Below are positions 46,491 through 56,315 of a stretch of DNA of 64,000 nucleotides, one piece after another; the stretch's first letter is position 1; each line of letters begins with the position of its first letter. The position numbers and the translations under genes are program-made. The stretch spans positions 7,805,501 through 7,869,500 of the forward strand of contig NZ_CP163518.1 in the NCBI RefSeq assembly GCF_041080625.1, read 5' to 3'. The notes under the pieces were generated by a model. The model searched no databases. It saw nothing but the letters and a program-made list of their open reading frames with translations, and was not told the origin of the DNA. The stretch is from Streptomyces sp. CG1. GTDB taxonomy: Bacteria > Actinomycetota > Actinomycetes > Streptomycetales > Streptomycetaceae.

Positions 46491-48289
46491 CAGGACACTC
46501 CCATGCGGTCGAGGGTCGCGGACAGCACATCCACGGCGTCGCAGCCCGCGAAGACGTACGAGTCGATGCCGGAGTAGTCGCCCCGGCCCGCCAGGAACAC
46601 CTGCCGGGCGCCGGCCGCGCGCAGCGACTCGGCGGCCTGCTCGGCCTGTTCGGCGTAGAGGGCGTCACTGGAGCACAGCACGGCCTCGTCGGCGCCGCTC
46701 GCTTCGAAGCCGCCCTCGGTGACCGGCTCGATACCGCCCGCCTGGAAGAGGTTGGCGGCGAACGTGGCGCGCGCGGTGTACTCGGCGGCCGAGCCCAGCG
46801 TGGCGAGGAAGATCCGGGGGCGGGCACCCGTCGCCGCGAGGTGGGCGTCGGAGCGGGCGCGCAGTTCCTCGTACGCCTCGTCCCGGCGCACCCGCGGCAG
46901 CCCGCCGGACGGCGGCTCGGGCGCGGACTCGCGCTCCACCGGCTTTTCGGCGAGCAGCGGGAACTCGCTGACACCGGTGATGGGTTCGCGCCGCTTGGCG
47001 AGCCTCTTGGAGCGCTCCGCCCAGGTCGTCGCGAGGTCGGTGCGCAGCCGGCCGGAGCGCAGACCGGCCGCCTGGCCGCCGTCGCGCTCGATCGACCGGA
47101 AGAACTCCCAGGCCGCCTGGGCGAGTTCGTCGGTGAGCCGCTCGACGTACCAGGAGCCGCCCGCCGGGTCGATGACCCGGGCCAGGTGGGACTCCTCGAT
47201 GAGGATCGTGGAGGTGTTGCGGGCGATGCGGCGGGCGAACGCGTCGGGCAGACCCAGCGCGTGGTCGAACGGCAGCACGGTGACGGAGTCGGCGCCGCCG
47301 ACCCCGGCGGCGAGCGTGGCGACGGTCGTGCGGAGCATGTTCACCCACGGGTCGCGGCGGCTCATCATCACCGGCGAGGTCACCGCGTGCTGCACCTGCG
47401 CACCCGGGGCCCCGCAGACCTCGGCGACCCGGGCCCACAGCCGGCGCGCGGCGCGCAGCTTGGCGACGGTCAGGAACTGGTCGGCGGTGGCCGCGTAGCG
47501 GAACTCCAGCTGCGCCACGGCCTGTTCGACGCTCAGCCCCGCCTCGGTCAGCTCGCGCAGATAGGCCACACCGGTGGCGAGCGAGGCGCCCAGCTCCTGC
47601 GCGGCCGAGCCGCCCGCCTCGTGGTACGGCAGCGCGTCGACGGTCAGGGCGCGCAGGCCCGGGTACCGCTCGGCGCAGCGCGCGGCCAGCGCGGCGTACG
47701 GCGCGAAGTCCAGGGCGGTGCCGGTTCGGGCCTCGTACCCCAGCGGGTCGCCGCCCAGATTGCCGCGTACGGCCGTGGCGTCCACGCCCTTCTCGGCGTA
47801 CAGCCGCAGCAGCGCCTCGGCGGCCCGCTCGGTGTCCCGGCCGGCGTCCAGGACGACCGGCGCCAGGTCGAGATAGACGCCCTCCAGCGCCCGGCCCAGC
47901 CCGTCGACCGGGAAGCCGCCCTCGCCGAGAACGAGCCACAGCGAGGCGCCGCCGTTCTCCAGGTCGGCGAGCACGGCGCCGTCGGCGAGGGCGGTGTGCC
48001 GCTGCCGTACGTCCCAGCCGCCCGCGATGTTGCCCTCGGGCCGGCCGCCGCGCACATACGGGGCGAAGCCGGGCAGGCCGGGGTCGGGCGCGTCGTCGCG
48101 CGCTGTGTAGAGGGGCCGGGTGCGCAGCCCGTCCTCCAGCGTCGTGGACAGGGCGTCCTCAGCTGCCGAGCCCGAGACTTCCTTGCCCGACTTGCGCAGC
48201 ACACCTTCGACCAGGCGTTGCCACTGCGCATGCGTCGTGTCAGGGAACTCGGCGGCCAGTGAGAGCCCGTCGTCAGGCAGGACCGTCAT
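46490..48289 (-). CDS. mutA: Methylmalonyl-CoA mutase small subunit
   Basis: A 599-residue non-catalytic partner of MutB. The barrel domain is recognisable ([40 protein letters not shown]), while the B12-binding lower-ligand His motif of the large subunit is absent, as expected for this subunit. First gene of the mutA-mutB-meaB operon, with a MarR gene 85 bp upstream on the same strand. Confidence 0.95.
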
Positions 48290-48374
48290 GGCTCGGATGC
48301 TAGGGCAGGCCGCTTAAGCCGGTCATGACAATCGCCTGTGAGGTTTCTCCACTTGCGCTTGTGATCTGCGCCGC

Positions 48375-48875
48375 TCAGTCGCTGGACGGCTCCATTTCTC
48401 CGTCCGGCAGCAGCGCGCTCATGGCCGCGCGCTGTTCGTTGCCCATCGAGTCGGCGAGGGCCTGCCGGACGGTTCCGGCGAGCAGGGCGGAGGTCTCGCC
48501 CAGCAGCTCGCGCGCCTTGTCGGTGAGGGCGACCTGCACGCCGCGCTTGTCGCCGCACACGGAGGTGCGGGTGACGAGACCGGACCGCTGGAGGCAGGCG
48601 ATCTGGTAGGTCAGCCGGGTCTTGGGGCGGCCGAGGAGATCGGCGACCTGGGTCATGCGCAGTCCGGTACGGGGCTGTTCCGCCAGCAGGCACAGGATCA
48701 GGAACTCGTCGTGGGAGACGCCGAGGGTCTCCTTCACGACCGAGCGCAGCCGCTGCTCCACGGCGCCCGTCGCGGCCAGCAGGATCATCCACGCGCGCAG
48801 CTCGGCGGGCAGCAGCCCGCTCCCTGCGGCGGGGCAGACGAACTGGTCGGCGGGGTGCGCGTCGGGTGCGGACAT
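48375..48875 (-). CDS. MarR-family regulator of the divergent yceI gene
   Basis: A 166-residue winged-helix protein: LRMTQVADLLGRPKTRLTYQ recognition helix and SVCGDKRGVQVALTDKA wing. It is divergent from a YceI gene across 145 bp containing four evenly spaced copies of a TCCAAATTTGGA-like palindrome, so autoregulation and repression of yceI are likely. MarR-YceI pairs are common in Streptomyces. Confidence 0.93.
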   Translation of the reverse strand: MSAPDAHPADQFVCPAAGSGLLPAELRAWMILLAATGAVEQRLRSVVKETLGVSHDEFLILCLLAEQPRTGLRMTQVADLLGRPKTRLTYQIACLQRSGLVTRTSVCGDKRGVQVALTDKARELLGETSALLAGTVRQALADSMGNEQRAAMSALLPDGEMEPSSD

Positions 48876-48894
48876 GGGTCGAGTCTACCCGTGG

Positions 48895-48997
48895 TCCAAA
48901 TTTGGACGAGATGATTGTTCAAGTTTGGATAAGTGGGTTGTCCAAATTTGGATTAGGGGCTAGCGTGAGGCCCGGGATGATTTCATCCAAATTTGAA
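48895..48997. promoter_or_regulatory. Array of four MarR operator palindromes
   Basis: tccaaatttgga at 48895-48906, ttcaagtttgga at 48918-48929, tccaaatttgga at 48941-48952 and tccaaatttgaa at 48986-48997. Start-to-start spacings are 23, 23 and 45 bp, about two and four helical turns, suggesting cooperative binding on one face of the DNA. Confidence 0.85.
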
Positions 48998-49020
48998 TCA
49001 CTCGATCTGGGAGTACGACC

Positions 49021-49536
49021 ATGACCGTCACCGTGGAAACAGGCGTCTGGCAGCTCGACCCGGCCGCGTCCACCGTGGGGCTGCGGCACAAGACCATGTG
49101 GGGCCTGGTCACCGTGAAGGGCACGTTCACCGCCGTCAGCGGGCAGGGCGAGGTCAGGCCCGACGGCTCGGCCGCCGGCACGGTGACCCTGGACGCCGCC
49201 TCCCTCGACACGAAGAGCGCCAAGCGGGACACCCATCTGCGCTCGGCCGACTTCTTCGACGCCGGCAACCATCCGGAGATCACCTTCGCCGTCCGCGGCG
49301 CCGACAGCCTCGACGGCGAAGGTGTCCGCGTCACGGGTCAGCTGACCGTCCGGGGCATCAGCAGGCCGGTGACCTTCACCGCGCGCCTGACCGGCGCGAG
49401 CGCCGACGCGCTCACCCTGGAGGCCGAGTTCGACGTGGACCGCGAGCAGTTCGGCATGGGCTGGAACCAGCTGGGCATGATGCGCGGCCTGACCACCGTG
49501 ACGGCCGGGCTGCGCTTCACCCGTACGAAAGCCTGA
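49021..49536 (+). CDS. YceI-family lipocalin-like protein
   Basis: A 171-residue beta-barrel of the YceI family, known to bind isoprenoid or amphiphilic ligands. Signatures: VWQLDPAASTVGLRHKTMWG, RDTHLRSADFFDAGNHPEIT and GQLTVRGISRPVTF. No signal peptide, so cytoplasmic as is common in Streptomyces. Controlled by the divergent MarR protein through the operator array. Confidence 0.95.
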   Translation: MTVTVETGVWQLDPAASTVGLRHKTMWGLVTVKGTFTAVSGQGEVRPDGSAAGTVTLDAASLDTKSAKRDTHLRSADFFDAGNHPEITFAVRGADSLDGEGVRVTGQLTVRGISRPVTFTARLTGASADALTLEAEFDVDREQFGMGWNQLGMMRGLTTVTAGLRFTRTKA

Positions 49537-49546
49537 CGTCAGCCCC

Positions 49547-49706
49547 AGGGCCTGTCCGGCGGATCCTGTCGCAGACGTGACCGAGGGAGGGACCCCCATC
49601 GCGTCGCCGCCCTCCTCCGCCTGGCAGCTGGACGCACCCGCCCCCGCTCACCTGCGCTGATGAGGCGCCGTCGATGTCCTGCTACCTGATCCGCCGGACA
49701 GGCCCT
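49547..49706. mobile_element. 160-bp MITE-like element
   Basis: Perfect 19-bp terminal inverted repeats agggcctgtccggcggatc (49547-49565 and reverse complement 49688-49706) with no coding capacity inside. This terminal sequence belongs to a repeat type I recall as widespread in Streptomyces and related to IS ends. The right end abuts and supplies part of the stop codon of the membrane protein gene. Confidence 0.75.
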
Positions 49707-51462
49707 AGCCGTCGAGCTCGGCCCGCTTCACATCCCGCGTGGACAGCGTCTGCGGGGTCGCCGTGAACGCCCGCAGCCGCATCCGGGTGCCCTTCTGCGT
49801 CGGCACCGTGAACGTGCCGGACGGCGCCCGGAGTTCGATGGTCGCCGAGGTGTGCGCGGGGATCGTGGCCGGGCCGCGCACCTGGGTCCAGTACCGGTCC
49901 ATGCCCTGACCGGTGGTGAGCATGTAGTACGGGGTGAGCGCGGAGTCGCCCGTGTTGGTCACCTTCACGGTCATCGTGGAGACCGTGCCCGCCGAGGGGT
50001 GCCGGACCGCCTTGATGCCCATCGACAGCGGCGCCTTGCCCGTCACCGCGAGGGTCGCGCTCACCAGCGCGGGCAGCACCAGCAGCACCACGGCCCCGAC
50101 CAGGGCGGGACGGCGGCGCCGCCCCGTGAGCCGGCGGGGGCGCGGCTGCCATGCCTGCGAGAAGTCCGACAGGGGCACGGTGATCGCCGCCGCCAGCCAC
50201 AGCGGCGTCATCATCAGGTAGTAACCGTCCTGGGACCGGGTCGCCAGGAAGAAGGCGCACCAGGGCAGCACGGTCGCGGCCGGGCCCAGCCGTCGTACGA
50301 ACAGCACGAAGAGCGCCAGCAGGGCCGCGGCGAGCAGCATGCTCGCATGGCTGTACCAGTCGAGCCGGTCGCTGCCGTTGGTGAAGTACAGCGAGATGCC
50401 CACCAGACCCTGGCCGTGCAGCACCGCGCCCTGCGTCAGCGGCAGCGCGATGCCCTCCAGCCACGGACCCGGCTCGCTCACCATGAAGTAGGCGTTGATC
50501 AGCAACCAGGTGAGGACCGCGATCCCGGCGATCCGCAGCACCACCCGCGCGGCCTCGCGCCCGCCCAGCTCGCCGCGGCGCACGGCGTAGATCCCGGCCA
50601 GCAGGAACGGCGTGAGGAACCACGGCAGCTGCTGCGCCGCGCACGCGGCGCCGAGGCACGCGGCACGCGCGATCCCGGCGACGCCCAGCCGGCCCCCGGC
50701 CCCGAACCGCGTCCAGCGCACGACCACCGGCATCAGCAGGACCAGGGCGACGATCGCCGGATAGCCCTGACGCGCGTACATCGGCAGAAAACTGAAGCCC
50801 AGGCAGATCATCGTGGCCGCGGAACGCCACGGCGTCGGCAGCAGCCGCCACAGGACGACCGTGCCGATGATCAGCACGACCGTCACCGCAGCCGTCGCCG
50901 GGGCGCCGTTGTGGCCGAGCCACAGGAAGGGCGCGGTGAGCAGCGGCGTCAGCGGGGGATAGCCGTAGGTGTAGTCGTAGCCGCCGGTGGTCGTCGCCGT
51001 CAGTGCGACGCCCTTGATGCGGAAGAGCCACGGCCAGGCGTGGTCGTACACCTGGTGCCCGTGGACCATCTCCTTCGCGGCCTGCGTGGTCAGCACCGCC
51101 TCGTCGCCGCCCGCGTGGTTCAGCGCCCAGGTGCACAGGGTGAGCGCGATCGCGGTCACCAGCACGATCACGTCCAGGCGGGCCAGCGAGCGCGCCCGGC
51201 GGACCGTCAGCGTGAGCACGCCGGTCACCAGGATCGAGGCGTAGCAGACGGAGATGACCGCCGCGAGAGACAGGCGATGCGTGGCCGCCTGTGCCCACAC
51301 CGTGCGTGTGCCGATGAACAGGCTCACATCGGCGAGCAACGTCAGTACGCGATGCCACTGCGCGGGAGCCTCGTGAACCCCGGCCCGGGAGACCGGGAGG
51401 GCGGACACCGCCGACTGCGTCCGCCGGCCGGGTGTCACCTGCTGTGTTTCTGCCAAGTGCAC
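49705..51462 (-). CDS. Multi-spanning membrane protein, GT-C glycosyltransferase-like
   Basis: A 585-residue protein with about ten transmembrane segments and an acidic first external loop (WALNHAGGDEAVLTTQAAKE) reminiscent of GT-C (GT39/GT87-type) mannosyl- or arabinosyltransferases that use polyprenyl-phosphate sugars. After about residue 455 a soluble beta-sandwich domain follows (TMTVKVTNTGDSALTPYYML), probably extracellular. GTG start at 51462. The substrate cannot be inferred from context. The stop codon is formed at the edge of the MITE at 49706, so the last residues could have been trimmed. Confidence 0.7.
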   Translation of the reverse strand: MHLAETQQVTPGRRTQSAVSALPVSRAGVHEAPAQWHRVLTLLADVSLFIGTRTVWAQAATHRLSLAAVISVCYASILVTGVLTLTVRRARSLARLDVIVLVTAIALTLCTWALNHAGGDEAVLTTQAAKEMVHGHQVYDHAWPWLFRIKGVALTATTTGGYDYTYGYPPLTPLLTAPFLWLGHNGAPATAAVTVVLIIGTVVLWRLLPTPWRSAATMICLGFSFLPMYARQGYPAIVALVLLMPVVVRWTRFGAGGRLGVAGIARAACLGAACAAQQLPWFLTPFLLAGIYAVRRGELGGREAARVVLRIAGIAVLTWLLINAYFMVSEPGPWLEGIALPLTQGAVLHGQGLVGISLYFTNGSDRLDWYSHASMLLAAALLALFVLFVRRLGPAATVLPWCAFFLATRSQDGYYLMMTPLWLAAAITVPLSDFSQAWQPRPRRLTGRRRRPALVGAVVLLVLPALVSATLAVTGKAPLSMGIKAVRHPSAGTVSTMTVKVTNTGDSALTPYYMLTTGQGMDRYWTQVRGPATIPAHTSATIELRAPSGTFTVPTQKGTRMRLRAFTATPQTLSTRDVKRAELDG

Positions 51463-51691
51463 GGGATCGGACGCTACCGGCGGTGGATGACCGGCTCATG
51501 GCCGGAGGGTGAAGAGAACGGCATGTGGGCGGGTAGGAAGCGGGCTTTATTCGCACATGTGCCGCAGGTCGCTCCGGACGGCGTGGGCACCGGATCGGTC
51601 GCGCAGTGTGTCGCTGTTGGGCCGAACGGGTGACTTGGCGTAAGAATTGGCTGGTGCAGGCATGGAGTGCGAGTCAGGTCGGGGGGATCCG

Positions 51692-52081
51692 GTGAACCGT
51701 TACGACGTCACCGACGAACAGTGGGAAGGGCTCGCCCAGGTCGTGCCGTTGCGGGGCCGGGACGCCTGGCCGTCCGCGGTGAACCACCGCTCGCTGCCGG
51801 ACGCCGAGACGGAGACCCGGCGCCGGTTCGTGGTCCTGCGGGTCAACGTCTTCGCGGACGCCCGTGAGGTCGCCGAGACCCTGATGGCCGGCGCGCCGGT
51901 CCTGCTCGACCTGTCCGGCGCGGAGACCGAGGTCGCCAAACGCGTCCTCGACTTCAGCACGGGCGTGGTCTTCGGCCTGGGCAGCGGGATGCACCGCGTC
52001 GACCGCAATGTGTTCCTACTCACCCCGCCCGGCACCGAGGTCAGCGGGCTGATGGAGGGCGCCGGCGCCTCCGGCGGCTGA
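51692..52081 (+). CDS. sepF: SepF-like cell-division protein
   Basis: A 129-residue protein; GTG 51692 is preceded by GGGGGGA. The conserved SepF core is present: FVVLRVNVFADAREVAETLM, PVLLDLSGAETEVAKRVLDF and GLGSGMHRVDRNVFLLTPPG. SepF anchors and bundles FtsZ filaments. The membrane-targeting N-terminal amphipathic helix of the main SepF is missing here, so this is one of the short Streptomyces paralogues rather than the dcw-cluster copy. Confidence 0.9.
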   Translation: MNRYDVTDEQWEGLAQVVPLRGRDAWPSAVNHRSLPDAETETRRRFVVLRVNVFADAREVAETLMAGAPVLLDLSGAETEVAKRVLDFSTGVVFGLGSGMHRVDRNVFLLTPPGTEVSGLMEGAGASGG

Positions 52082-52610
52082 AGCGGGGGCTCTTAGGGCG
52101 GAGCAGGGCTGTGCGGGCGCCTTTTGGCTGCCCGGAGGGTGGGCCGGTGCCTTCGCGGGCTGAGCGGAAGCCGCCGGCGGTGCGGTTGAGTGGATGCCTC
52201 CGGGCGGTGCGACTGGGTGGATTTCTCCGGCGGTTGACCGTGGGTGCCTGCGGCGGCCGTGCCCGTGGTGTTCGGGATGAGCGGAAGCGGATGGTCCGGG
52301 CTTCCCTGGCCGTGCGGTCGGTGACCCGCGGCTGGCGGGTGCCGCGGTCGGCCGGCAAGCGGCCGTTGCGATCCGGCGGCAGCGGTGACAGCGGCGGCCG
52401 CTCGGTGGTGCAGTGGTGCGGTGGTGTGCGCGGGGAAGTCGTGTCCGGCCGCCCTGCCGGGTTGCCGCTCGCCCCTGCAGGGTGGTCGGTCGCCCGCCGT
52501 CACTCGACCGGGTGTCCCCGGCCTCGCCGGTGCCTGTCCGACCACCCGATCGTAGGAAGGCTCCGACGCGAAAACGGTTCATCGGGCGGGTGGAGTCCTA
52601 CCGTCCGGAC
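52082..52610. other. GC-rich non-coding stretch with degenerate repeats
   Basis: No gene supported. Around 52169-52253 a loose unit (ggtgcg..tgagtggat..ctccggcgg) recurs about three times. Confidence 0.45.
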
Positions 52611-53807
52611 ATGGCCGTGCCTTCCGTGTCCGCTGAGCCTCCCGCGGCCGACGTGTCCGCCGTGACCGTCCCCCCGCAGTCCCGCAACCCCCTCGACGTC
52701 CGGGCCAGGATCACCGAGCTGCGGCTGTCGGCCTTCGCCGGGCATCGGCGGGCCGGGTTTCCGCTGGGGTCCGTCACCCTGTTCGCGGGGCGCAGCGGCG
52801 CGGGGAAGACGACCGCGCTCGCGGCGTACGAGGCGCTCGCCCGGCTCGGCGGCGGAGCCTCGCTCTACGAGGCGTTCCCGGACCCGGTCGCCCGCGTGCC
52901 GCAGGGGGCACGCCCCGACGCCGGCGGCCGGCGGGGCTTCCGGATCGGGTGTACGGCCGACGGCGCCGAAGGACCGGTCCGGCTCGACATCGCCGTACAG
53001 GCCGAGCCCGACTTCAGGATCGCGGGGGAGCGGCTGACCGCGGGCGGGGTGGTCCTGCTGGAGACCGCGCTGCGTGACCCCGGGCGCCGGACCGTGCAGG
53101 CCGCCTGGCACACCGCGGGCTCCGCCCCGGTGACCCGCGCCCCGCTCCCGGATGACCGCCTCGGCACCGCGCTGCTGCCGCTGCGCGTCGCCGGCAAGAC
53201 GGACGGGCAGCGCCAGGTGCTCGCCGCGGCCGAGCAGATGGTGGTCGCGCTGCGCTCGGTCTTCCCCTGCGACCCCCGACCCGAGTGCATGCGCACGCCC
53301 GTCCCCACCGGTTCCGGCCGGCTGCTGTCCGGCTGCGACAACCTCGCCGACGTGCTGTGGCGCACCCGCGCGGAGTGCGTCCGCCGGCACGGACTGCTGG
53401 TCGAGGCGCTGCACGCGGGCTGCGCGGGCCCGGTGACCGACCTGGTCGCCGAACCGCTGCCGGACGGCACGGTACGGGCCCTGCTCGACCGCGGCGACGG
53501 CCTGCGCGCCGAACTGGCCCGGCTGGGCGACGGCGAGCTGCGCTATCTCGCGCTGACGCTGGTGCTGCTGACCGGACCCGGTGTCCTGGCCCTGGACGCC
53601 CCGGGCGAGGTACCCGATGCCCTGCGCACCCTCACCGTCCTCGCCGACGGTTTCGACCGCGGCCTCGACCCGTGCCAGCGCAGGGAACTGCTGCGCACAG
53701 CGGCCCGGATGGGCGAGCGCGGGCACATCCGGTGCGTGGGCGCGGTGAGCGACGCCTCGTGGGCCACCGGAGTCGAGGGTGTCTCAGTGGTACACCTGGA
53801 CGCGTGA
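52611..53807 (+). CDS. SMC-like/AAA ATPase
   Basis: A 398-residue P-loop protein: ITELRLSAFAGHRRAGFPLG followed by Walker A FAGRSGAGKTTAL (about residue 62) and a late ABC-type segment RLGDGELRYLALTLVLLTGP with Walker B-like VLALDAP. This resembles compact RecF/OLD-like ATP-binding proteins of Streptomyces. ATG 52611; earlier in-frame sequence is not coding in character. A GTGA overlap links it to a MazG-like gene, suggesting a role in nucleotide or DNA maintenance. Confidence 0.75.
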   Translation: MAVPSVSAEPPAADVSAVTVPPQSRNPLDVRARITELRLSAFAGHRRAGFPLGSVTLFAGRSGAGKTTALAAYEALARLGGGASLYEAFPDPVARVPQGARPDAGGRRGFRIGCTADGAEGPVRLDIAVQAEPDFRIAGERLTAGGVVLLETALRDPGRRTVQAAWHTAGSAPVTRAPLPDDRLGTALLPLRVAGKTDGQRQVLAAAEQMVVALRSVFPCDPRPECMRTPVPTGSGRLLSGCDNLADVLWRTRAECVRRHGLLVEALHAGCAGPVTDLVAEPLPDGTVRALLDRGDGLRAELARLGDGELRYLALTLVLLTGPGVLALDAPGEVPDALRTLTVLADGFDRGLDPCQRRELLRTAARMGERGHIRCVGAVSDASWATGVEGVSVVHLDA

Positions 53808-54172
53808 CGGAACCTCTCGACCTGGCCCGACTCCAGCGCAGACTCGCCGCGTTCGCGGCCGCGCGGAACTGGCAGCCCTACCACACACCCAAGAACCTCG
53901 CCGCCGCCCTCTCGGTGGAGGCCTCCGAACTCGTCGAGATCTTCCAGTGGCTGACCCCGGAGGAGTCGGCTCGCGTGATGGCCGACCCCGGCACCGCGCA
54001 CCGCGTCACGGACGAGGTCGCCGACGTCCTCGCCTATCTCCTGCAGTTCTGCGACGTCCTCGGCATCAACCCGCTGACCGCCCTGGACGCCAAGATCGCC
54101 CGCAACGAGCAGCGCTTCCCGGAACCGGAACCGGAAGGCGGGCCGGACGACCGTCAACTGCCGGAATTCTGA
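53804..54172 (+). CDS. MazG-like nucleotide pyrophosphohydrolase
   Basis: A 122-residue all-alpha NTP pyrophosphatase domain: KNLAAALSVEASELVEIFQW contains the ExxE metal-binding pair, and DEVADVLAYLLQFCDVLGI the second ExxD motif. Members hydrolyse NTPs or dNTPs (including damaged ones) to monophosphates. Start GTG overlaps the preceding ATPase gene by four bases. Length and motifs fit the RS21-C6/MazG-like single-domain type. Confidence 0.92.
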   Translation: MTEPLDLARLQRRLAAFAAARNWQPYHTPKNLAAALSVEASELVEIFQWLTPEESARVMADPGTAHRVTDEVADVLAYLLQFCDVLGINPLTALDAKIARNEQRFPEPEPEGGPDDRQLPEF

Positions 54173-54338
54173 ACTCCGTTATCACTCTCCGCATCCAATT
54201 CGCCTGTAGAATCCGAATTGTTGTCCACAAATTTCCCCTCACCTCTGGCTTTTCGTCCCACACGCCCTCACTCTGGGTAGTGGACAGGGAAGTTCGCGTA
54301 GGCGTGCGGGGAAGCACGCGGAAGGACGGGGGCGACAC

Positions 54339-54830
54339 ATGGATGCGATTCGGCTCATCCTCACGAGCAGGCGCGCCCTGGCGGGCGCCGCCGACGCGGG
54401 CGAGATCATGGCGGAGGTCTGGCAGGCGCAGGCCCTGGCCCAGGCCATCGGCAGCAGGCTCGCCGTCTCCGGTCCGCCGGAACTGCGCGGCGAGGCACTC
54501 GGCCTGACCGAACTGGCCGGCCGGGGCTGCGGAGTCCTGGACCCGCCCGAGATAGACCTGGGCCATCTGCGCGCCGCCCAGCTCACCGAACTGGACGACG
54601 CCCGCGAGACCCTGCTCTGCCTCGGGGGTCTGCTCGGCGAGGTCGGCATAGCCCTGGTCGGCATGGCCAGCACCGCGGCCGACGAGACGACGTACTGGCA
54701 GTGCATGGAGGCCATCGACGCGGCCGACGAGTCCCGCGACCGCGTCCTGGAGATGCTGCGCAAGCTGGCGGCAAGGGAGGAGGCCTTACAGGAGAACGGC
54801 AACCAGAACAGCCCGTCGGGAGCCCTGTAG
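54339..54830 (+). CDS. DUF6099-like helical protein
   Basis: A 163-residue all-helical protein (DAIRLILTSRRALAGAADAG, EIDLGHLRAAQLTELDDARE) resembling a Streptomyces-specific family of unknown function often found beside the MazG-like gene. GGACGGGGGCGAC precedes ATG 54339. No catalytic motif or membrane helix. Function unknown. Confidence 0.7.
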   Translation: MDAIRLILTSRRALAGAADAGEIMAEVWQAQALAQAIGSRLAVSGPPELRGEALGLTELAGRGCGVLDPPEIDLGHLRAAQLTELDDARETLLCLGGLLGEVGIALVGMASTAADETTYWQCMEAIDAADESRDRVLEMLRKLAAREEALQENGNQNSPSGAL

Positions 54831-54849
54831 GCGAGGGCCGCACGGCAGG

Positions 54850-55017
54850 TCAGCTCAGTTCAGGTTCCTCGGTCACGCTCTGACCGGCCTGCAGATCCGC
54901 CAACTCCGACAGATCCGCATTCAACGCCGCCATCAGCTCTTCCATCTGCTCCAGCAGCCCCTTCGGCGGACCGGCGGAGCCAACACGCTGACCGGCTGAG
55001 CCACTCTCTTCGGACAC
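54850..55017 (-). CDS. Small acidic helical protein (55 aa)
   Basis: GTG 55017 has GGAGG six bases upstream. Encodes MSEESGSAGQRVGSAGPPKG then LLEQMEELMAALNADLSELA, an amphipathic acidic helix. It converges on the preceding gene. Longer starts upstream lack ribosome sites. No family recognised. Confidence 0.5.
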   Translation of the reverse strand: MSEESGSAGQRVGSAGPPKGLLEQMEELMAALNADLSELADLQAGQSVTEEPELS

Positions 55018-55253
55018 GACGGCCTCCTCGGCCTCGGCCCCGCAGGGCCGGCGCGGTGACGCGCGACGGCGGCCACCGTACCGCGCGGGCGCCGGTCGGT
55101 CCGGCTCCGACGTCCCAACGATCATCACCCGAGTGGGTCACTGCTCCGGCCCGCCGCCCCGGGCCCGCGGAGATGATTTTCACCCGACCGGGGACGGCCG
55201 TGCCGGGAGGTACCGGCGAGGTTGACGGGGTGGACGGCGTGCAGGATGGATGT

Positions 55254-56177
55254 ATGGACCTTCGAATTTTCACCGAGCCCCAGCAAGGGGCCACCTACGA
55301 CACCTTGCTCACCGTGGCGAAGGCCACTGAGGATCTTGGTTTCGACGCCTTCTTCCGCTCCGACCACTACCTCCGTATGGGCAGCTCCGACGGCCTGCCC
55401 GGGCCCACGGACGCCTGGATCACGCTGGCCGGCCTGGCCCGCGAGACCAAGCGGATCCGCCTCGGCACGCTGATGACGGCCGGAACGTTCCGGCTGCCCG
55501 GCGTGCTCGCCATTCAGGTCGCCCAGGTCGACCAGATGTCCGGCGGCCGGGTGGAGCTGGGCCTCGGCGCGGGCTGGTTCGAGGAGGAGCACAAGGCGTA
55601 CGGCATCCCGTTCCCGAAGGAGAAGTTCGCGCGGCTCGAGGAGCAGCTCGCGATCGTCACCGGGCTGTGGGCGACCGAGGCCGGCAAGACCTTCGACTAC
55701 CACGGTGCCTACTACGACCTGACCGAGTCGCCCGCGCTGCCCAAGCCGGCCCAGCCGAAGATCCCGGTGCTCATCGGCGGCCACGGCGCGACCCGCACAC
55801 CGCGGCTGGCCGCCCGGTACGCCGACGAGTTCAACATCCCGTTCGCCTCCGTCGAGGACAGCCGGCGGCAGTTCGGCCGGGTGCGTGCGGCCGCCGAGGA
55901 AGCCGGCCGCGCCGCGGACGCGCTGACATACTCCAACGCGCTCGTCGTCTGCGTCGGCCGGGACGACCAGGAGGTCGCCCGGCGCGCCGCCGCGATCGGC
56001 CGTGAGGCGGACGAGCTGAAGGCCAACGGCCTGGCCGGCTCCCCGGCCGAGGTCGTCGACAAGATCGGCCGGTACGCCGAGATCGGCTCCCGGCGGATCT
56101 ACCTGCAGGTCCTCGACCTCGACGACCTGGACCACCTGGAGCTGATCTCGGCCCAGGTCCAGTCGCAGCTGTCGTAG
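55254..56177 (+). CDS. LLM-class F420-dependent oxidoreductase
   Basis: A 307-residue luciferase-like (beta/alpha)8 barrel: MDLRIFTEPQQGATYDTLLT, FFRSDHYLRMG, and ELGLGAGWFEEEHKAYGIPF, the family's F420/flavin binding signature. ATG 55254 with AGGATGG upstream. Substrate unknown; mycobacterial and Streptomyces relatives reduce or oxidise small ketones and alcohols with coenzyme F420. Confidence 0.93.
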   Translation: MDLRIFTEPQQGATYDTLLTVAKATEDLGFDAFFRSDHYLRMGSSDGLPGPTDAWITLAGLARETKRIRLGTLMTAGTFRLPGVLAIQVAQVDQMSGGRVELGLGAGWFEEEHKAYGIPFPKEKFARLEEQLAIVTGLWATEAGKTFDYHGAYYDLTESPALPKPAQPKIPVLIGGHGATRTPRLAARYADEFNIPFASVEDSRRQFGRVRAAAEEAGRAADALTYSNALVVCVGRDDQEVARRAAAIGREADELKANGLAGSPAEVVDKIGRYAEIGSRRIYLQVLDLDDLDHLELISAQVQSQLS

Positions 56178-56315
56178 CACGCACGCCGCATGGCCCTGTC
56201 CCGCCCGGCCCGCACGGCTCGCCGGACCGGGCGGGACACGGCCGCCCCAAGGCCCCGCGCGTCTCCGGCCGCTCCATTCACGGCCGTTCCACCTCCGGTC
56301 GCTCCACGCGCTCCG

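Noticed and set aside
46841..48262. Long plus-strand open frame opposite mutA
   Set aside because: Antisense shadow with no family signature; mutA on the minus strand is unmistakable.
49852..51633. 593-codon plus-strand open frame opposite the GT-C-like gene
   Set aside because: Arg/His/Gln-rich low-complexity translation, typical antisense of a membrane protein gene.
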